64,000 nt of DNA, taken from Hoplostethus atlanticus. Lineage: Eukaryota > Chordata > Actinopteri > Trachichthyiformes > Trachichthyidae. Every line of letters starts with the position of its first letter. Position 1 is the first letter of the stretch. Below, in pieces: positions 23,042 through 35,331 of the stretch. The position numbers were made by a program, and so were the translations under genes. Location: NCBI GenBank assembly GCA_034670405.1, contig JAXDDX010000046.1, forward strand, positions 682,001 through 746,000, given 5' to 3'. The notes under the pieces are model-generated. The model ran no database searches. It worked only from the letters and a program-made list of their open reading frames with translations, and was not told the origin of the DNA.

Positions 23042-26000
23042 ACAAGCATGCATATGAGTAGCCTCCCAGTATGAAAACAGCAGAATGCATTAACTTGTTC
23101 TTTGTTTAGGGGCTGGAGCATTTTTCCTAACCTACTTCAGTAAATACAGTGTGATTTATCCTTGGCGCTACAATTGGGAATGTTGTGTTTTTCAATAAAT
23201 CAGGGAAAGGAAGCTTGTGCAGTCAGTGTGCCACTCCTATTAACATTCCTGTGTTGCTGTAAGTAAATCCATCTGTTTTGTAACATGACAAACCCCCTCT
23301 TAACCAGAAAAACGATAGGGAGGGAGATAGGGAGGGTGGAGTTAACGTATAGAGCGTCACAGGCTCCAGCACACACAATCTTGACTTCATGGAAACATTC
23401 TGTTTTTCTGATAGTGTGGTAAAGATATACGCAGAGTGAAATGCACAATTCACACCAATGTTTGGCATTGTTGTGAATGGCAGCTAAATGTGGCGGATCC
23501 CCTGTGTCTATCCCACAACATCCTTTGGGCTGCAATATATTTCCCATCCACCACTTTGACTCACCCAGACTCTCTTAGTAAGGCAGTAATATCTCCACAT
23601 AGAGCCTTAACATCAAAGATAAACCAGGCGCCTTAGGCCACTCTGTGTCTTGATCTGGCTGGGATCTGAGGTCAGGGATGAGCAGATAAAGATGAATGAT
23701 GTGTTGTCACACATATACACACACACAATATATGTACTTGTTTCACACAGAGAGACTGACTTCAGGCCTTCGCAGTTGTCCTCTCTTTCTCTGCCGATCA
23801 TCTGTTTTTCTCTTTCCCCACAAATTCTTGAATTCTTGATAAGCAAGAGACTGAATCTGCTCCAGGAGCGTTGCTCAGCCCAACAGTAAACAGTACAAGG
23901 CAGCAATGGTACTAGGCTGATGAGTCATGTAAAGAAAGACTGGGCAAGCAAGGTTGAGAGTTAAAATAAATCAAGTGGTCCTGCCTGGGAACACATGAGT
24001 GCATTTCCCCCCTGAATGCACTAGCCCGTCAGATGTTTAGGAATATTTGTTTAAAAAAAAAAATACAAAACAAAGTCTGATTACTTGTTGCATGAGCATT
24101 GCCACCATGAAAGTCTAACGCAAAGGATTGCATTGCAGTAATGTTGGTGTAGCTGCTCCATAGGTGTCTAGCACACATAGACTGATATTTATGAATTTAG
24201 ACCCTTACATGAACTATTACGTTACCAAAGGTTTCCATGTGAAGAGCAGATGAACACAAGCCGGTTGGTTGGTCGTACACTGGAACACCAGCTGGCTCAG
24301 GATTGTGAATTACAGTGTTACCCCTGCAAAGTTAGGGCTCATTTTGAGGACTTTTGGTCACTTTAGGACTAGATAGCCTGTTCTAAAATGAGTATCCCAC
24401 TTTAATGTGCTAATGTGAGTCATATTATCCCACAGCTAAGAGCCTGCTTAGACCAGGGTTACGAATGTGTGAAAAAGGCTTGTGAATACCAGGCGAACAT
24501 AAGCCTATTTAAGCAAATGGAAGTTTTATCTGTTGCTCCCACGATATGTTTGAATTGGCCAAAGCATAAACCTTTCAACGGATGTTTGTGTACGTTGACA
24601 CTGTTTTCCAGCTCTTATATTATTGTTGAATGGTGCCTGTAGCGCCATTTCCTGTCCTCACACTCATACTCTCATGGTCCCAATTCTATGAGCTCTGTGT
24701 GTGTGTGTGTGTGTGTGTTATAGTTGATGCCCACTGTTGTGTAAGCTCAGTGTACTGGAAAGGCTTAATCACCCGTTGTCATAGCGATGAACTTGGGTGT
24801 TGTCCACCAATTCATCCTCTTTTGTTTCCTATTTGTTTTAAAGTCCAATCAATTCATAGCATTCCCTTTCATTTTGTGGAGGTTCATATGCTTTGAAAGC
24901 TATTTTGAACTGTAATCCAAAGTTCTTAATTGTTTTGCTCACCAAGAAAACTGTTACATTTTTCTCAAACAACTGGTTATAAAAGCAAATGTAGTTTCAG
25001 TGACAGTGCTTAGTGTTGATGCTGTTATCTTGTAAAAAAAAACTTGCTAGACTTTCTGACACTTCAATATGAAAATTTCAGACTCAATTTTACTCAACCA
25101 TTACTTTCTTTTCTTATATCTGCTCAAAAACAGGAATTATAACTATGTGCACATCCTTGTGGTTTTGCTTTGTCATGGAGGCCTCTGAAATTACAGGGGC
25201 GTGTGTTTTGCAAGACAAAAGGAACAGTCATCTCCAAATTTGTTTTGCACCACATTGAGAAACCGTACAGTGACCCGAGTTGAGCTTCCTGTTTTGAAGG
25301 TTGTTATGAAGGTAGGTCATCACATCATCCCACTATCTAGAGTTGTGATTAATTTGGGGAAAGCACATTTCTCCTGTATTCCCATAAACACATTAAATGT
25401 CACATTTAAAGAGGAAGCTAAATCCAGATAGCAAGAGATAATTTAAAGTCCTCAGACTGTTTACAGCAGTTGTTCTTTCTCTCATTTCGCTGCCAAGGTA
25501 CACCTTTATGAAACAAATTTCTAGGGTGCACCCCCAATTTATTGATTTCCTTGGTAAGGCCATGCAAATTGAATTAACTGTTGCCCCGCGTCACTTTTTC
25601 TAAAAAAAAGAAAGAAAGAAAGAAATTGTTGATGCATTGAAGCCTGCTTTAAAACATTCACAGGTGCTCTGGACAGTGAGGCAAAGTACTTATGTTATTC
25701 CTGCTCCCCATTTTATGGCAGATATGGTCCTTTTTTCAGCACTTTACTTGGATTCAGGCATTGGAGTGTGGAGATGATAATGTTTTAGAGCTCTCCGTAC
25801 AGACTTCAAAATGAAAATGCATCTCAGTTTTGGCCACTCAGGATTACTGATGGGAGAGGCAGGGATAACAACAACATGACATAATGGTGTTTCAGGCTCC
25901 GCAGCTGCAGGAACTGCTTAGTGGTTACCATCTGTGGTGGTCTACAAATTAGTATTCCTTAGTACTAAATGTGTGCATTTCAAAACTTTATTATCCTATT

Positions 26001-26257
26001 ATCCCACTCAAAAATGGAAGCATTTTAATTTTAAGCTGCCCCTGTGATGTATCTTCATGTAGTTTGAAACCTACACCACTAGAGGGAAACAAATATGAAC
26101 ACAACATTGATGATTATTATTGACTACATCAGCTTGGAAACTTAACATCAAGTTTTACTGTTATTATAAATACCATAGGAAAATACAGCCAAATACAACA
26201 TAAAGAAAACTGTACACATATCAGTCACTGTGTAAAAGCTTCAACCTTTACAGAAGG

Positions 26258-26259
26258 GA

Positions 26260-26291
<32 letters not shown>

Positions 26292-26294
26292 AAT
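26258..26294. repeat. (GAAA)n microsatellite
   Basis: Nine or so tandem GAAA units near the 3' side of the GP5-like gene. Confidence 0.9.
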
Positions 26295-26614
26295 TTGTAC
26301 TTGAGCTTAATCGTCCTTACACTCAAAAATGAAAGTATGAACAAACCATCGATAATTATTATTGACTTATCAGCTTGGCTCTACTTCATGAAACATAACA
26401 TCCCATATATTATAAAATATTTTAAAAGAGAAAATACAGCTTAAACACTCTTCTTTGTGAAACTGAACTTAATGTCCTGAAACACCTCAAGATAATTCAA
26501 CTAAACACAACATGAAGAAGAATTTACACATATCAGTCACCACAGTTGCAACCTGGAATTCCAATATACACTTAATCTTTACTCTTGTGCATCCGGGCCT
26601 GATACCATGTTATG

Positions 26615-28547
26615 TTACCCTTGAGTGTGTACGCACTCGGCCCCAAGCTCTCTGATGGTCTTGTTGAGGCGATACATGACATACATGGCTGCAAGGATAA
26701 GGAACACACCTGTGGCCACCAGAATGATGTGACAAGACATGAGGAACCCAGTCAAGGTAGCATCTGATGGCAGAGTCCACACATACACCCAGCCCTGGTG
26801 ACGGTTGTGGTGTACAAACTCAGACCCCTGCTCCACCACCAATTTTTCATAGAAAGGACGGGACAAGTAATGAGTTGGGGAAGTCTCAGTAATGGAAAGT
26901 AACTCCTCAGTAGGTAGGGCACTGGTTACAGTACTGAGGGTTGATGATGTTGTTAGGGTTGGGAGGGCTGTGGCAGGTGTGGGGGCTGATGTTGTGGGCG
27001 GTGTGGCTCTGCTGGTTAAAACTTTGTACATTGTGGAAGCTACGGTGGCCGATTGTTCAGTTGGGTTGCGCAAGAGATTTTGTATAGGAAAGTAACTTCT
27101 GTCTGTTGTAGCGTCACAAAAGTTAAACTCCTCATCACGCAGAGACCCAAGTGTGCGAAGCAGTTGGTATATTGGACTCTGGCAGATCACATCCTCTCTG
27201 TCATGAACCACACCTTCATTGTGTCTCATCCATCGTGCAATATCTCTAATACTGCAAATACAGTTCCACGGGTTTCCACTCAAAGTAAGAACCTGTAAAC
27301 CTCTATTTGAGGAGAAAATATCCCCTGGAAGAGTCTTGAGATGGTTGTTCTGCAAATTAATGGTAGAAAGGCCTAAAAGGTCTTGAAAGATGTTTTCTGG
27401 TAGGCTCTGCAGCGTATTGTTATTCAGAAGCAGTGTGGCCAACATGGTTAGCCTGGAGAACAGGTCTGGGTGTAGGTACTGGAGGTCATTGGACTTCAGT
27501 GAGAGCTTCTGAAGGTTGGGAAGGCAGCAAAACAGGTTTGAAGGTAACTCGCTCAGCTTGTCATTCAAATGGAAGTTAAGACTCAGCAGCCCAGACATGT
27601 TAGCAAACAGGTTGCCAGGAACAGTGGTGAGGTTGGTGGCATATAAATAGAATTTTGTGATGTAAGGCATGTGTCCCATTAGCTCATCTGGTAGAGATAA
27701 TAGGGGGTTATTGTAAAGGGTTAACTGAATTAACTTGGGCATGTTGTAGAAGCTCTTTGCTGGGATACTCTGAAGTCGGTTGGAGGACAGTGTGAGGGTT
27801 TTGAGGTTCCCTAGAGACCAGAATACCTCAGGTTGAAGGACAGGCAATCTGATTGTGATGGATTTTGAGCTCCTCAAGATTAGCAAGTTCATCAAAGATC
27901 CCAGCCTCTAGCACCTCTAGCTCATTGTAATAGAGCACAAGATGCTGAAGATGAGTCAAGGAGTGAAAAACGGTAGGTGGAAGCTCTCTTAAGGAGTTCC
28001 TGCCAAGGTTCAGAAAGGTGAGGTTGGTCAGTCCATTGAAAACATCTGGGTTAAGGCTAGCGATTTTGTTGCGGTTGAGGTCTAACTCCAGCAGCCCAGC
28101 AAGTCCTTCAAACATCTCTGCGGCGATGGTCTCCAGTTGATTCCCATCTAAATGGAGCTGCTCCAGACTGGCCAATGGGCTGAAGACTTGGGGAGGAAGG
28201 CTGGAGAGATCATTAAAAGACAGCTTGACATACTTGAGTTGTGGGGCTGCGTGGAAGGCCTGAGGATGGATAGTGTGTAGATGGCTGTGGGTTAGGCCAA
28301 AACGCAACAGCAAGTCCAGGTTTGCCAGGCTCTGCTCATTTATGACATTCATGTTTGTGTCATTGAGCTGCAAGACGTACATGGCGACAGGCATCTGTTT
28401 GGGTATGTCTGTAATGCTGGAACCAGCACATTTCACAGCACCTGGAATACAGTGGCAGCTGCTAGGGCAGGCTGTGACGCAGGTCAGTGTGAAGAGAAGT
28501 ACCATCCACAAAGTGCCTGTCAAATTGAAATGGAGACACATTTTCAT
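26615..28547 (-). pseudogene. gp5: GP5-like LRR transmembrane gene, left copy, frameshifted
   Basis: From ATG at 28,547: signal peptide (MVLLFTLTCVTA core), N-terminal cap CPSSCHC, about 15 LRRs and a C-terminal cap NPWNCICSIRDIARWM. Next come a Thr/Pro-rich stalk, a WVYVWTLP motif, one membrane helix and the tail RLNKTIREL. Human platelet glycoprotein V ends with the comparable order PWVWAQP, helix and LFRKLIREL, which is why I call it GP5. In mammals GP5 joins the GPIb-IX-V von Willebrand factor receptor on platelets. One extra base near 27,838-27,842 (GACAGGC against GACGGC in the right copy) shifts frame in the middle of the LRRs, giving QIACPST and a stop. An acceptor-like AATTTGACAG 11 bases before a second ATG (28,511) suggests that a shorter start and a 5' noncoding exon are possible. 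Confidence 0.75.
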
Positions 28548-31424
28548 GCATTATGATCAAGTGTGAAATTAAAATGTTCTTGATAATAATCACCCAGATG
28601 ACAGTGAATGGTCTCATAACTTATTTTAACATATGTTATTTACGAGAGACCATAACACATTTTGTTCAAAATCTGATAAAGGTCTACATTTTCTTCAAAC
28701 TGTAAAAAAGCTTCACTTGTTCATGTTTTTATCTGCATGTAGATCTGGAATTGAATCCTCAAAATCATCCAAAATCAAATCCTTTTCTCTTCTCCTCTCA
28801 AGTTACTTTTCTTTCAGTAAAAAAAAACTAAACCTGTAGCTGAAATGCATTGTGATAGAAACAAAATATTCTACCCACCTCTCAAGTGAGTACCCATCAT
28901 GGTCCACTTAATGTTATGATCATGTTGTGTCTTTTACTACTAATATATGAGCGACACAGAGGATGCTGGTTCATTTCCTCAGGTCTTATCTTGACTTCTG
29001 CAGCATGTCAGTAGTGATGTTTTGTGGCAGGCCTGGTGCCTGTAATACAACAAGTTGGATATGTGTATTCTCGGATATCAACATATATGTAAACAACTAA
29101 AAAAGAGAAAAGCTGAATGTCATCAGCAACAAACAAATTAGAACTGTCAATGTATGAACCAAATCATTTTCACTTTTTTAATACATTTGAGTTTTAAAAT
29201 GTGAAAGGAAAATCTTATGGAAATTAAATGCTTTTTTAAAAAATGATTTTGATGCGCTGGTGAAAATGAGAAGCTCTTAGCATATTGGAGTAGTGTTGTG
29301 GAAGAGCATGGAAATGTACTTCTCGCCACAAGAAATTTAGTGCAAACTAATTTTTGTTTCCATGCTCATGTTTTTATTAGCTTGTGTGATATATTGGGCT
29401 TATCCCCGGTTACAGTCAGGCCTTAGTGTCAGGCTGTGATGATGCTTACTGCTTATCAACAGTCACTGCCAGGCTCAAACAGGGTTTATAATATTCTTTC
29501 TTAGTAATCATAAAAGCTACCAAAAACCATAGCTATAGCTATATATGTTGCGGTAAAATACAACCTCAGTGCTAAAGGATAAAGGTATTGGCTTTGGGCA
29601 GAATTAGACATGGTTTTGAAAGTAAAAGCTGAAGTGAATAAAAGAAATGTAAATTTTTTTCTGATCTCAGAATTGAAAACATTAGCTAAAGGGACAGTGG
29701 TCTATGCGGTGTGGCAGGTTTATAAGTGAATAAATACAAAATCCAATGAAATGTTTTTACATAGACCTCACAGTATCTTGGTATCTTACAACATGTCACA
29801 CGAGGGACAGAAGAAATGCCCACAAAAAATTTATCAAATTATTACATCAGTTCATTTTACAAGTTTTGATAGATGATGCTATAGTGAATTTCTAATTGGA
29901 CTAGTTTCTGAGGGAAATATGACTTTTTTTAAGAGCTTGAAGTATTATCTTCACCGTTCTGTGGATATTTACACATTGTGTATCATATGGGTTTGCATAC
30001 ATGCATGCTTGTGTGTAGCATGTGAGCACCTACCTAACATAACTTCCAAAAGCACTTTATTGGGTGACTCTGTGGCTCAGAGTAAAAGTCAACCGTTTCT
30101 TCCATGCTGCTGTTTTAGACTATGAATGCTGCTCAATGTCACATGCTGTCTGGTTTCCCTGACGCTCCTGCTGCTCCTCCTGTATGATTCAGATAGTCTT
30201 ATCACAGCAGCTTTCCCCTTGTTTGGACGTGGACTATGACTCAGCTCTCACAATGCCTTCCAAAAGATTCAGTCAGCTGAATGCATACTTCATACTTTAC
30301 CTGGCACTGCCGCTGGGCACCTGCTGCATGACTTAGTTTATTTCCACCATATAAAGGATTTGATATCCACGTCAAAATGCTAGGTCCAGATAACTTTGTA
30401 ACAACAGGTGGAATATTTGTGAAAATATTATCTTGTTCAGTAATATTTTTGATGCTTTATATATAGTGGGTGGTCACACAAAAGTTACCCCTCATTCATT
30501 TACTCTTGGTCAAGCTCTTTTCAAGTCTTTAGACAAACATGGTGGCAAAGAAAAATCCAAACAAAATGACACGAGAAATTCCAGTTACGGATGTGCATGA
30601 TATTTTTATTTAGTTCATAAAATAAAGGGCAGTGCATTCCTCAAAGCAGTGACAGTTGTGACATTTGTTAACAGTTTTAAGTGCCAAGTCGTACAAAAAA
30701 TGTTATTCCCAATCCTGCCACACGAGGGTGACATAATAACAAAGTAAGTGCAAATAATGTCCCTGGCAAAGTATTTCCTATAGTCAAGTACATCTGACAC
30801 TCCAGTCATTAGTGGGTTATTCACATATTAAAGATGAAAGTCCTTAGGCCTCTCATAAGAGCACCTCAATGAAGTGACAATTAAATGACCATTGAATGAA
30901 AATACTGGTTATGGTACAACTCTATATTGCTGGAAGAGATACAATGTGATTATATTACTGGTGATGTGAGTCTTAAGGCTATGTTGGATTTTGCAGCTTG
31001 TCTTCACAGAGGTCCTCCTTCTCCTGCATCACTCTCACACACAGTACTTCCAGAAACAAGCTGCAGACGGACGAGAAAACCACTTGTAATGTAATGCAAG
31101 ACAGCAAGTGAAATCTTGAGTATTTGATATCTGCAGACTCAAGTCAAACTCTCACTATAATTTATCGCTGCTGTCCTGTAAAAACCTTGTAACTCAATTT
31201 AATTGATTTTCATGTTTTCACCTCAACTGAAGGATTACATGGTTCCTCTACGGGGTTGAAAAAATTCTCCAACCTCTTTGGCTCATGAAACCTTTTACAA
31301 AACCCATTGGATAAACCCAGAAATGTACTGTCATCAACATTTTAAAAAATCTATCTTTTTATCTTAGTTCGTAAAAAAGTTGACATTTTGGACATAAGAG
31401 GTTGCACCTGACAGCTACAATATT
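27174..31424. repeat. Tandem segmental duplication, left unit (about 4.25 kb)
   Basis: Homologous throughout to 31,425-35,331. It covers most of the GP5-like gene, its upstream region and the last exon of UTS2B with part of its intron. Relative to the right unit it has about 300 extra bases near 29,594-29,896 and about 35 near 29,956-29,990. The sequence between the GP5 start and the exon copy (28,550-31,030) shows no other coding feature. Confidence 0.9.
31035..31060 (-). CDS. Duplicated terminal exon of UTS2B encoding ACFWKYCV
   Basis: Identical in sequence to the real last exon at 34,946-34,971, including the splice acceptor CGTCCGTCTGCAG. Reads (G)CT TGT TTC TGG AAG TAC TGT GTG TGA, the complete urotensin-related core peptide. 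It lies 3.9 kb downstream of the functional exon, beyond the right GP5-like copy. It has no copies of exons 1-4, so it is usable only by alternative splicing from UTS2B exon 4. Most likely a passenger of the tandem duplication. Confidence 0.75.
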
Positions 31425-32797
31425 GGACTATGGCAGATCACATCCTCTCTGTCATGAACCACACCTTCATTGTGTCTCATCCATCGTGCAATATCTCTAA
31501 TACTGCAAATACAGTTCCACGGGTTTCCACTCAAAGTAAGAACCCGCAAACCTCTATTTGAGGAGAAAATATCCCCTGGAAGAGTCTTGAGATGGTTGTT
31601 CTGCAAATTAATGATAGAAAGGCCTAAAAGGTCTTGAAAGATGTTTTCTGGTAGGCTCTGCAGCATATTGTTATTCAGAAGCAGTGTGGCCAACAGGGTT
31701 AGCCTGGAGAACAGGTCTGGGTGTAGGTACTGGAGGTCATTGGACTTCAGTGAGAGCTTCTGAAGGTTGGGAAGGCAGCAAAACAGGTTTGAAGGTAACT
31801 CGCTCAGCTTGTCATTCAAATGGAAGTTAAGACTCAGCAGCCCAGACATGTTAGCAAACAGGTTGCCAGGAACAGTGGTGAGGTTGGTGGCATATAAATA
31901 GAATTTTGTGATGTAAGGCATGTGTCCCATTAGCTCATCTGGTAGAGATAATAGGGGGTTATTGTAAAGGGTTAACTGAATTAACTTGGGCATGTTGTAG
32001 AAGCTCTTTGCTGGGATACTCTGAAGTCGGTTGGAGGACAGTGTGAGGGTTTTGAGGTTCCCTAGAGACCAGAATACCTCAGGTTGAAGGACGGCAATCT
32101 GATTGTGATGGATTTTGAGCTCCTCAAGATTAGCAAGTTCATCAAAGATCCCAGCCTCTAGCACCTCTAGCTCATTGTAATAGAGCACAAGATGCTGAAG
32201 ATGAGTCAAGGAGTGAAAAACGGTAGGTGGAAGCTCTCTTAAGGAGTTCCTGCCAAGGTTCAGAAAGGTGAGGTTGGTCAGTCCATTGAAAACATCTGGG
32301 TTAAGGCTAGCGATTTTGTTGCGGTTGAGGTCTAACTCCAGCAGCCCAGCAAGTCCTTCAAACATCTCTGCGGCGATGGTCTCCAGTTGATTCCCATCTA
32401 AATGGAGCTGCTCCAGACTGGCCAATGGGCTGAAGACTTGGGGAGGAAGGCTGGAGAGATCATTAAAAGACAGCTTGACATACTTGAGTTGTGGGGCTGC
32501 GTGGAAGGCCTGAGGATGGATAGTGTGTAGATGGCTGTGGGTTAGGCCAAAACGCAACAGCAAGTCCAGGTTTGCCAGGCTCTGCTCATTTATGACATTC
32601 ATGTTTGTGTCATTGAGCTGCAAGACGTACATGGCGACAGGCATCTGTTTGGGTATGTCTGTAATGCTGGAACCAGCACATTTCACAGCACCTGGAATAC
32701 AGTGGCAGCTGCTAGGGCAGGCTGTGATGCAGGTCAGTGTGAAGAGAAGTAATCCACAAAGTGCCTGTCAAATTGAAATGGAGACACATTTTCATGC
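31415..32797 (-). pseudogene. gp5: GP5-like LRR gene, right copy, truncated at both ends
   Basis: The LRR frame is continuous through the position where the left copy is frameshifted (Q-I-A-V-L-Q-P-E), but both ends are damaged. Two bases are missing in the signal peptide near 32,749-32,752, with an in-frame TGA just upstream, so the ATG used by the left copy no longer leads into the LRRs. The frame 31,415-32,686 begins with a GTG, not a true start. At the 3' end the duplication junction replaces the rest of the C-terminal cap, stalk and membrane helix by I-L-stop. Even if repaired upstream it would encode a soluble ectodomain. Confidence 0.75.
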
Positions 32798-35331
32798 ATT
32801 ATGATCAAGTGTGAAATTAAAATGTTCTTGATAATAATCACCCAGATGACAGTGAATGGTCTCATAACTTATTTTAACTTATGTTATTTACGAGAGACCA
32901 TAACACATTTTGTTCAAAATCTGATAAAGGTCTACATTTTCTTCAAACTGTAAAAAAGCTTCACTTGTTCATGTTTTTATCTGCATGTAGATCTGGAATT
33001 GAATCCTCAAAATCATCCAAAATCAAATCCTTTTCTCTTCTCCTCTCAAGTTACTTTTCTTTCAGTAAAAAAAAACTAAACCTGTAGCTGAAATGCATTG
33101 TGATAGAAACAAAATATTCTACCCACCTCTCAAGTGAGTACCCATCATGGTCCACTTAATGTTATGATCATGTTGTGTCTTTTACTACTAATATATGAGC
33201 GACACAGAGGATGCTGGTTAATTTCCTCAGGTCTTATCTTGACTTCTGCAGCATGTCAGTAGTGATGTTTTGTGGCAGGCCTGGTGCCTGTAATACAACA
33301 AGTTGGATATGTGTATTCTCGGATATCAACATATATGTAAACAACTAAAAAAGAGAAAAGCTGAATGTCATCAGCAACAAACAAATTAGAACTGTCAATG
33401 TATGAACCAAATCATTTTCACTTTTTTAATACATTTGAGTTTTAAAATGTGAAAGGAAAATCTTATGGAAATTAAATGCTTTTTTTAAAAATGATTTTGA
33501 TGCGCTGGTGAAAATGAGAAGCTCTTAGCATATTGGAGTAGTGTTGTGGAAGAGCGTGGAAATGTACTTCTCGCCACAAGAAATTTAGTGCAAACTAATT
33601 TTTGTTTCCATGCTCATGTTTTTATTAGCTTGTGTGATATATTGGGCTTATCCCCGGTTACAGTCAGGCCTTAGTGTCAGGCTGTGATGATGCTTACTGC
33701 TTATCAACAGTCACTGCCAGGCTCAAACAGGGTTTATAATATTCTTTCTTAGTAATCATAAAAGCTACCAAAAACCATAGCTATAGCTATATATGTTGCG
33801 GTAAAATACAACCTCAGTGCTAAAGGATAAAGGTATTGGTTTTGGACTAGTTTCTGAGGGAAATATGACTTATTTAAGAGCTTGAAGTATTATCTTCACC
33901 GGTTTGCATACATGCATGCTTGTGTGTAGCATGTGAGCACCTACCTAACATAACTTCCAAAAGCACTTCATTGGGTGACTCAGTGGCCCAGAGTAAAAGT
34001 CAACCGTTTCTTCCATGCTGCTGTTTTAGACTATGAATGCTGCTCAATGTCACATGCTGTCTGGTTTCCCTGACGCTCCCGCTGTTCCTCCTGTATGATT
34101 CAGATAGTCTTATCACAGCAGCTTTCCTCTTGTTTGGACGTGGACTATGACTCAGCTCTCACAATGCCTTCCAAAGGATTCAGTCAGCTGAATGCATACT
34201 TCATACTTTACCTGGCACTGCCGTTGGACACCTGCTGCATGACTTAGTTTATTTCCACCATATAAAGGATTTGATATCCACGTCAAAATGCTAGGTCCAG
34301 ATAACTTTGTAACAACAGGTGGAATATTTGTGAAAATATTATCTTGTTCAGTAATATTTTTGATGCTTTATATATAGTGGGAGGTCACACAAACGTTACC
34401 TCTCATTCATTTACTCTTGGTCAAGCTCTTTTCAAGTCTTTAGACAAACATGGTGACAAAGAAAAATCCAAACAAAATGACACGAGAAATTCCAGTTACG
34501 GATGTGCATGATATTTTTATTTAGTTCATAAAATAAAGGGCAGTGCATTCCTCAAAGCAGTGACAGTTGTGACGTTTGTTAACAGTTTTAAGTGCCAAGT
34601 GGTACAAAAAATGTTATTCCCAATCCTGCCACACGAGGGTGACATAATAACAAAGTAAGTGCAAATAATGTCCCTGGCAAAGTATTTCCTATAGTCAAGT
34701 ACATCTGACACTCCAGTCATTAGTGGGTTATTCACATATTAAAGATGAAAGTCCTTAGGCCTCTCATAAGAGCACCTCAATGAAGTGACAATTAAATGAC
34801 CATTGAATGAAAATACTGGTTATGGTACAACTCTATATTGCTGGAAGAGATACAATGTGATTATATTACTGGTGATGTGAGTCTTAAGGCTATGTTGGAT
34901 TTTGCAGCTTGTCTTCACAGAGGTCCTCCTTCTCCTGCATCACTCTCACACACAGTACTTCCAGAAACAAGCTGCAGACGGACGAGAAAACCACTTGTAA
35001 TGTAATGCAAGACAGCAAGTGAAATCTTGAGTATTTGATATCTGCAGACTCAAGTCAAACTCTCACTATAATTTATCGCTGCTGTCCTGTAAAAACCTTG
35101 TAACTCAATTGAATTGATTTTCATGTTTTCACCTCAACTGAAGGATTACATGGTTCCTCTACGGGGTTGAAAAAATTCTCCAACCTCTTTGGCTCATATA
35201 ACCTTTTACAAAACCCATTGGATAAACCCAGAAATGTCATCAAGATTTAAAAAAAATCTATCTTTTTATCTTAGTTCCTAAAAAAGTTGACATTTTGCAG
35301 ATAAGAGGTTGCACCTGACAGCTACAATATT
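31425..35331. repeat. Tandem segmental duplication, right unit (about 3.9 kb)
   Basis: Partner of 27,174-31,424. The junction joins ...GCTACAATATT (the end seen at 35,331) to ATATTGGACT (the start seen at 27,174), with the 5 bases ATATT shared by both parents. The right end continues into unique UTS2B intron 4. Only a few percent of positions differ, so the event is recent. Confidence 0.88.

Larger units (their letters stand above)
19721..26610. other. Long intergenic region without a recognised gene
   Basis: No open frame with protein-family motifs or exon-like splice pairs. It contains simple repeats: CTTT at about 20,409-20,437, TAA at 20,880-20,925, GT at 22,624-22,663, 22,995-23,039 and 24,697-24,718, GAAA at 25,606-25,624 and 26,258-26,294. 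Short open frames over the GT tracts are repeat shadows. Confidence 0.6.
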
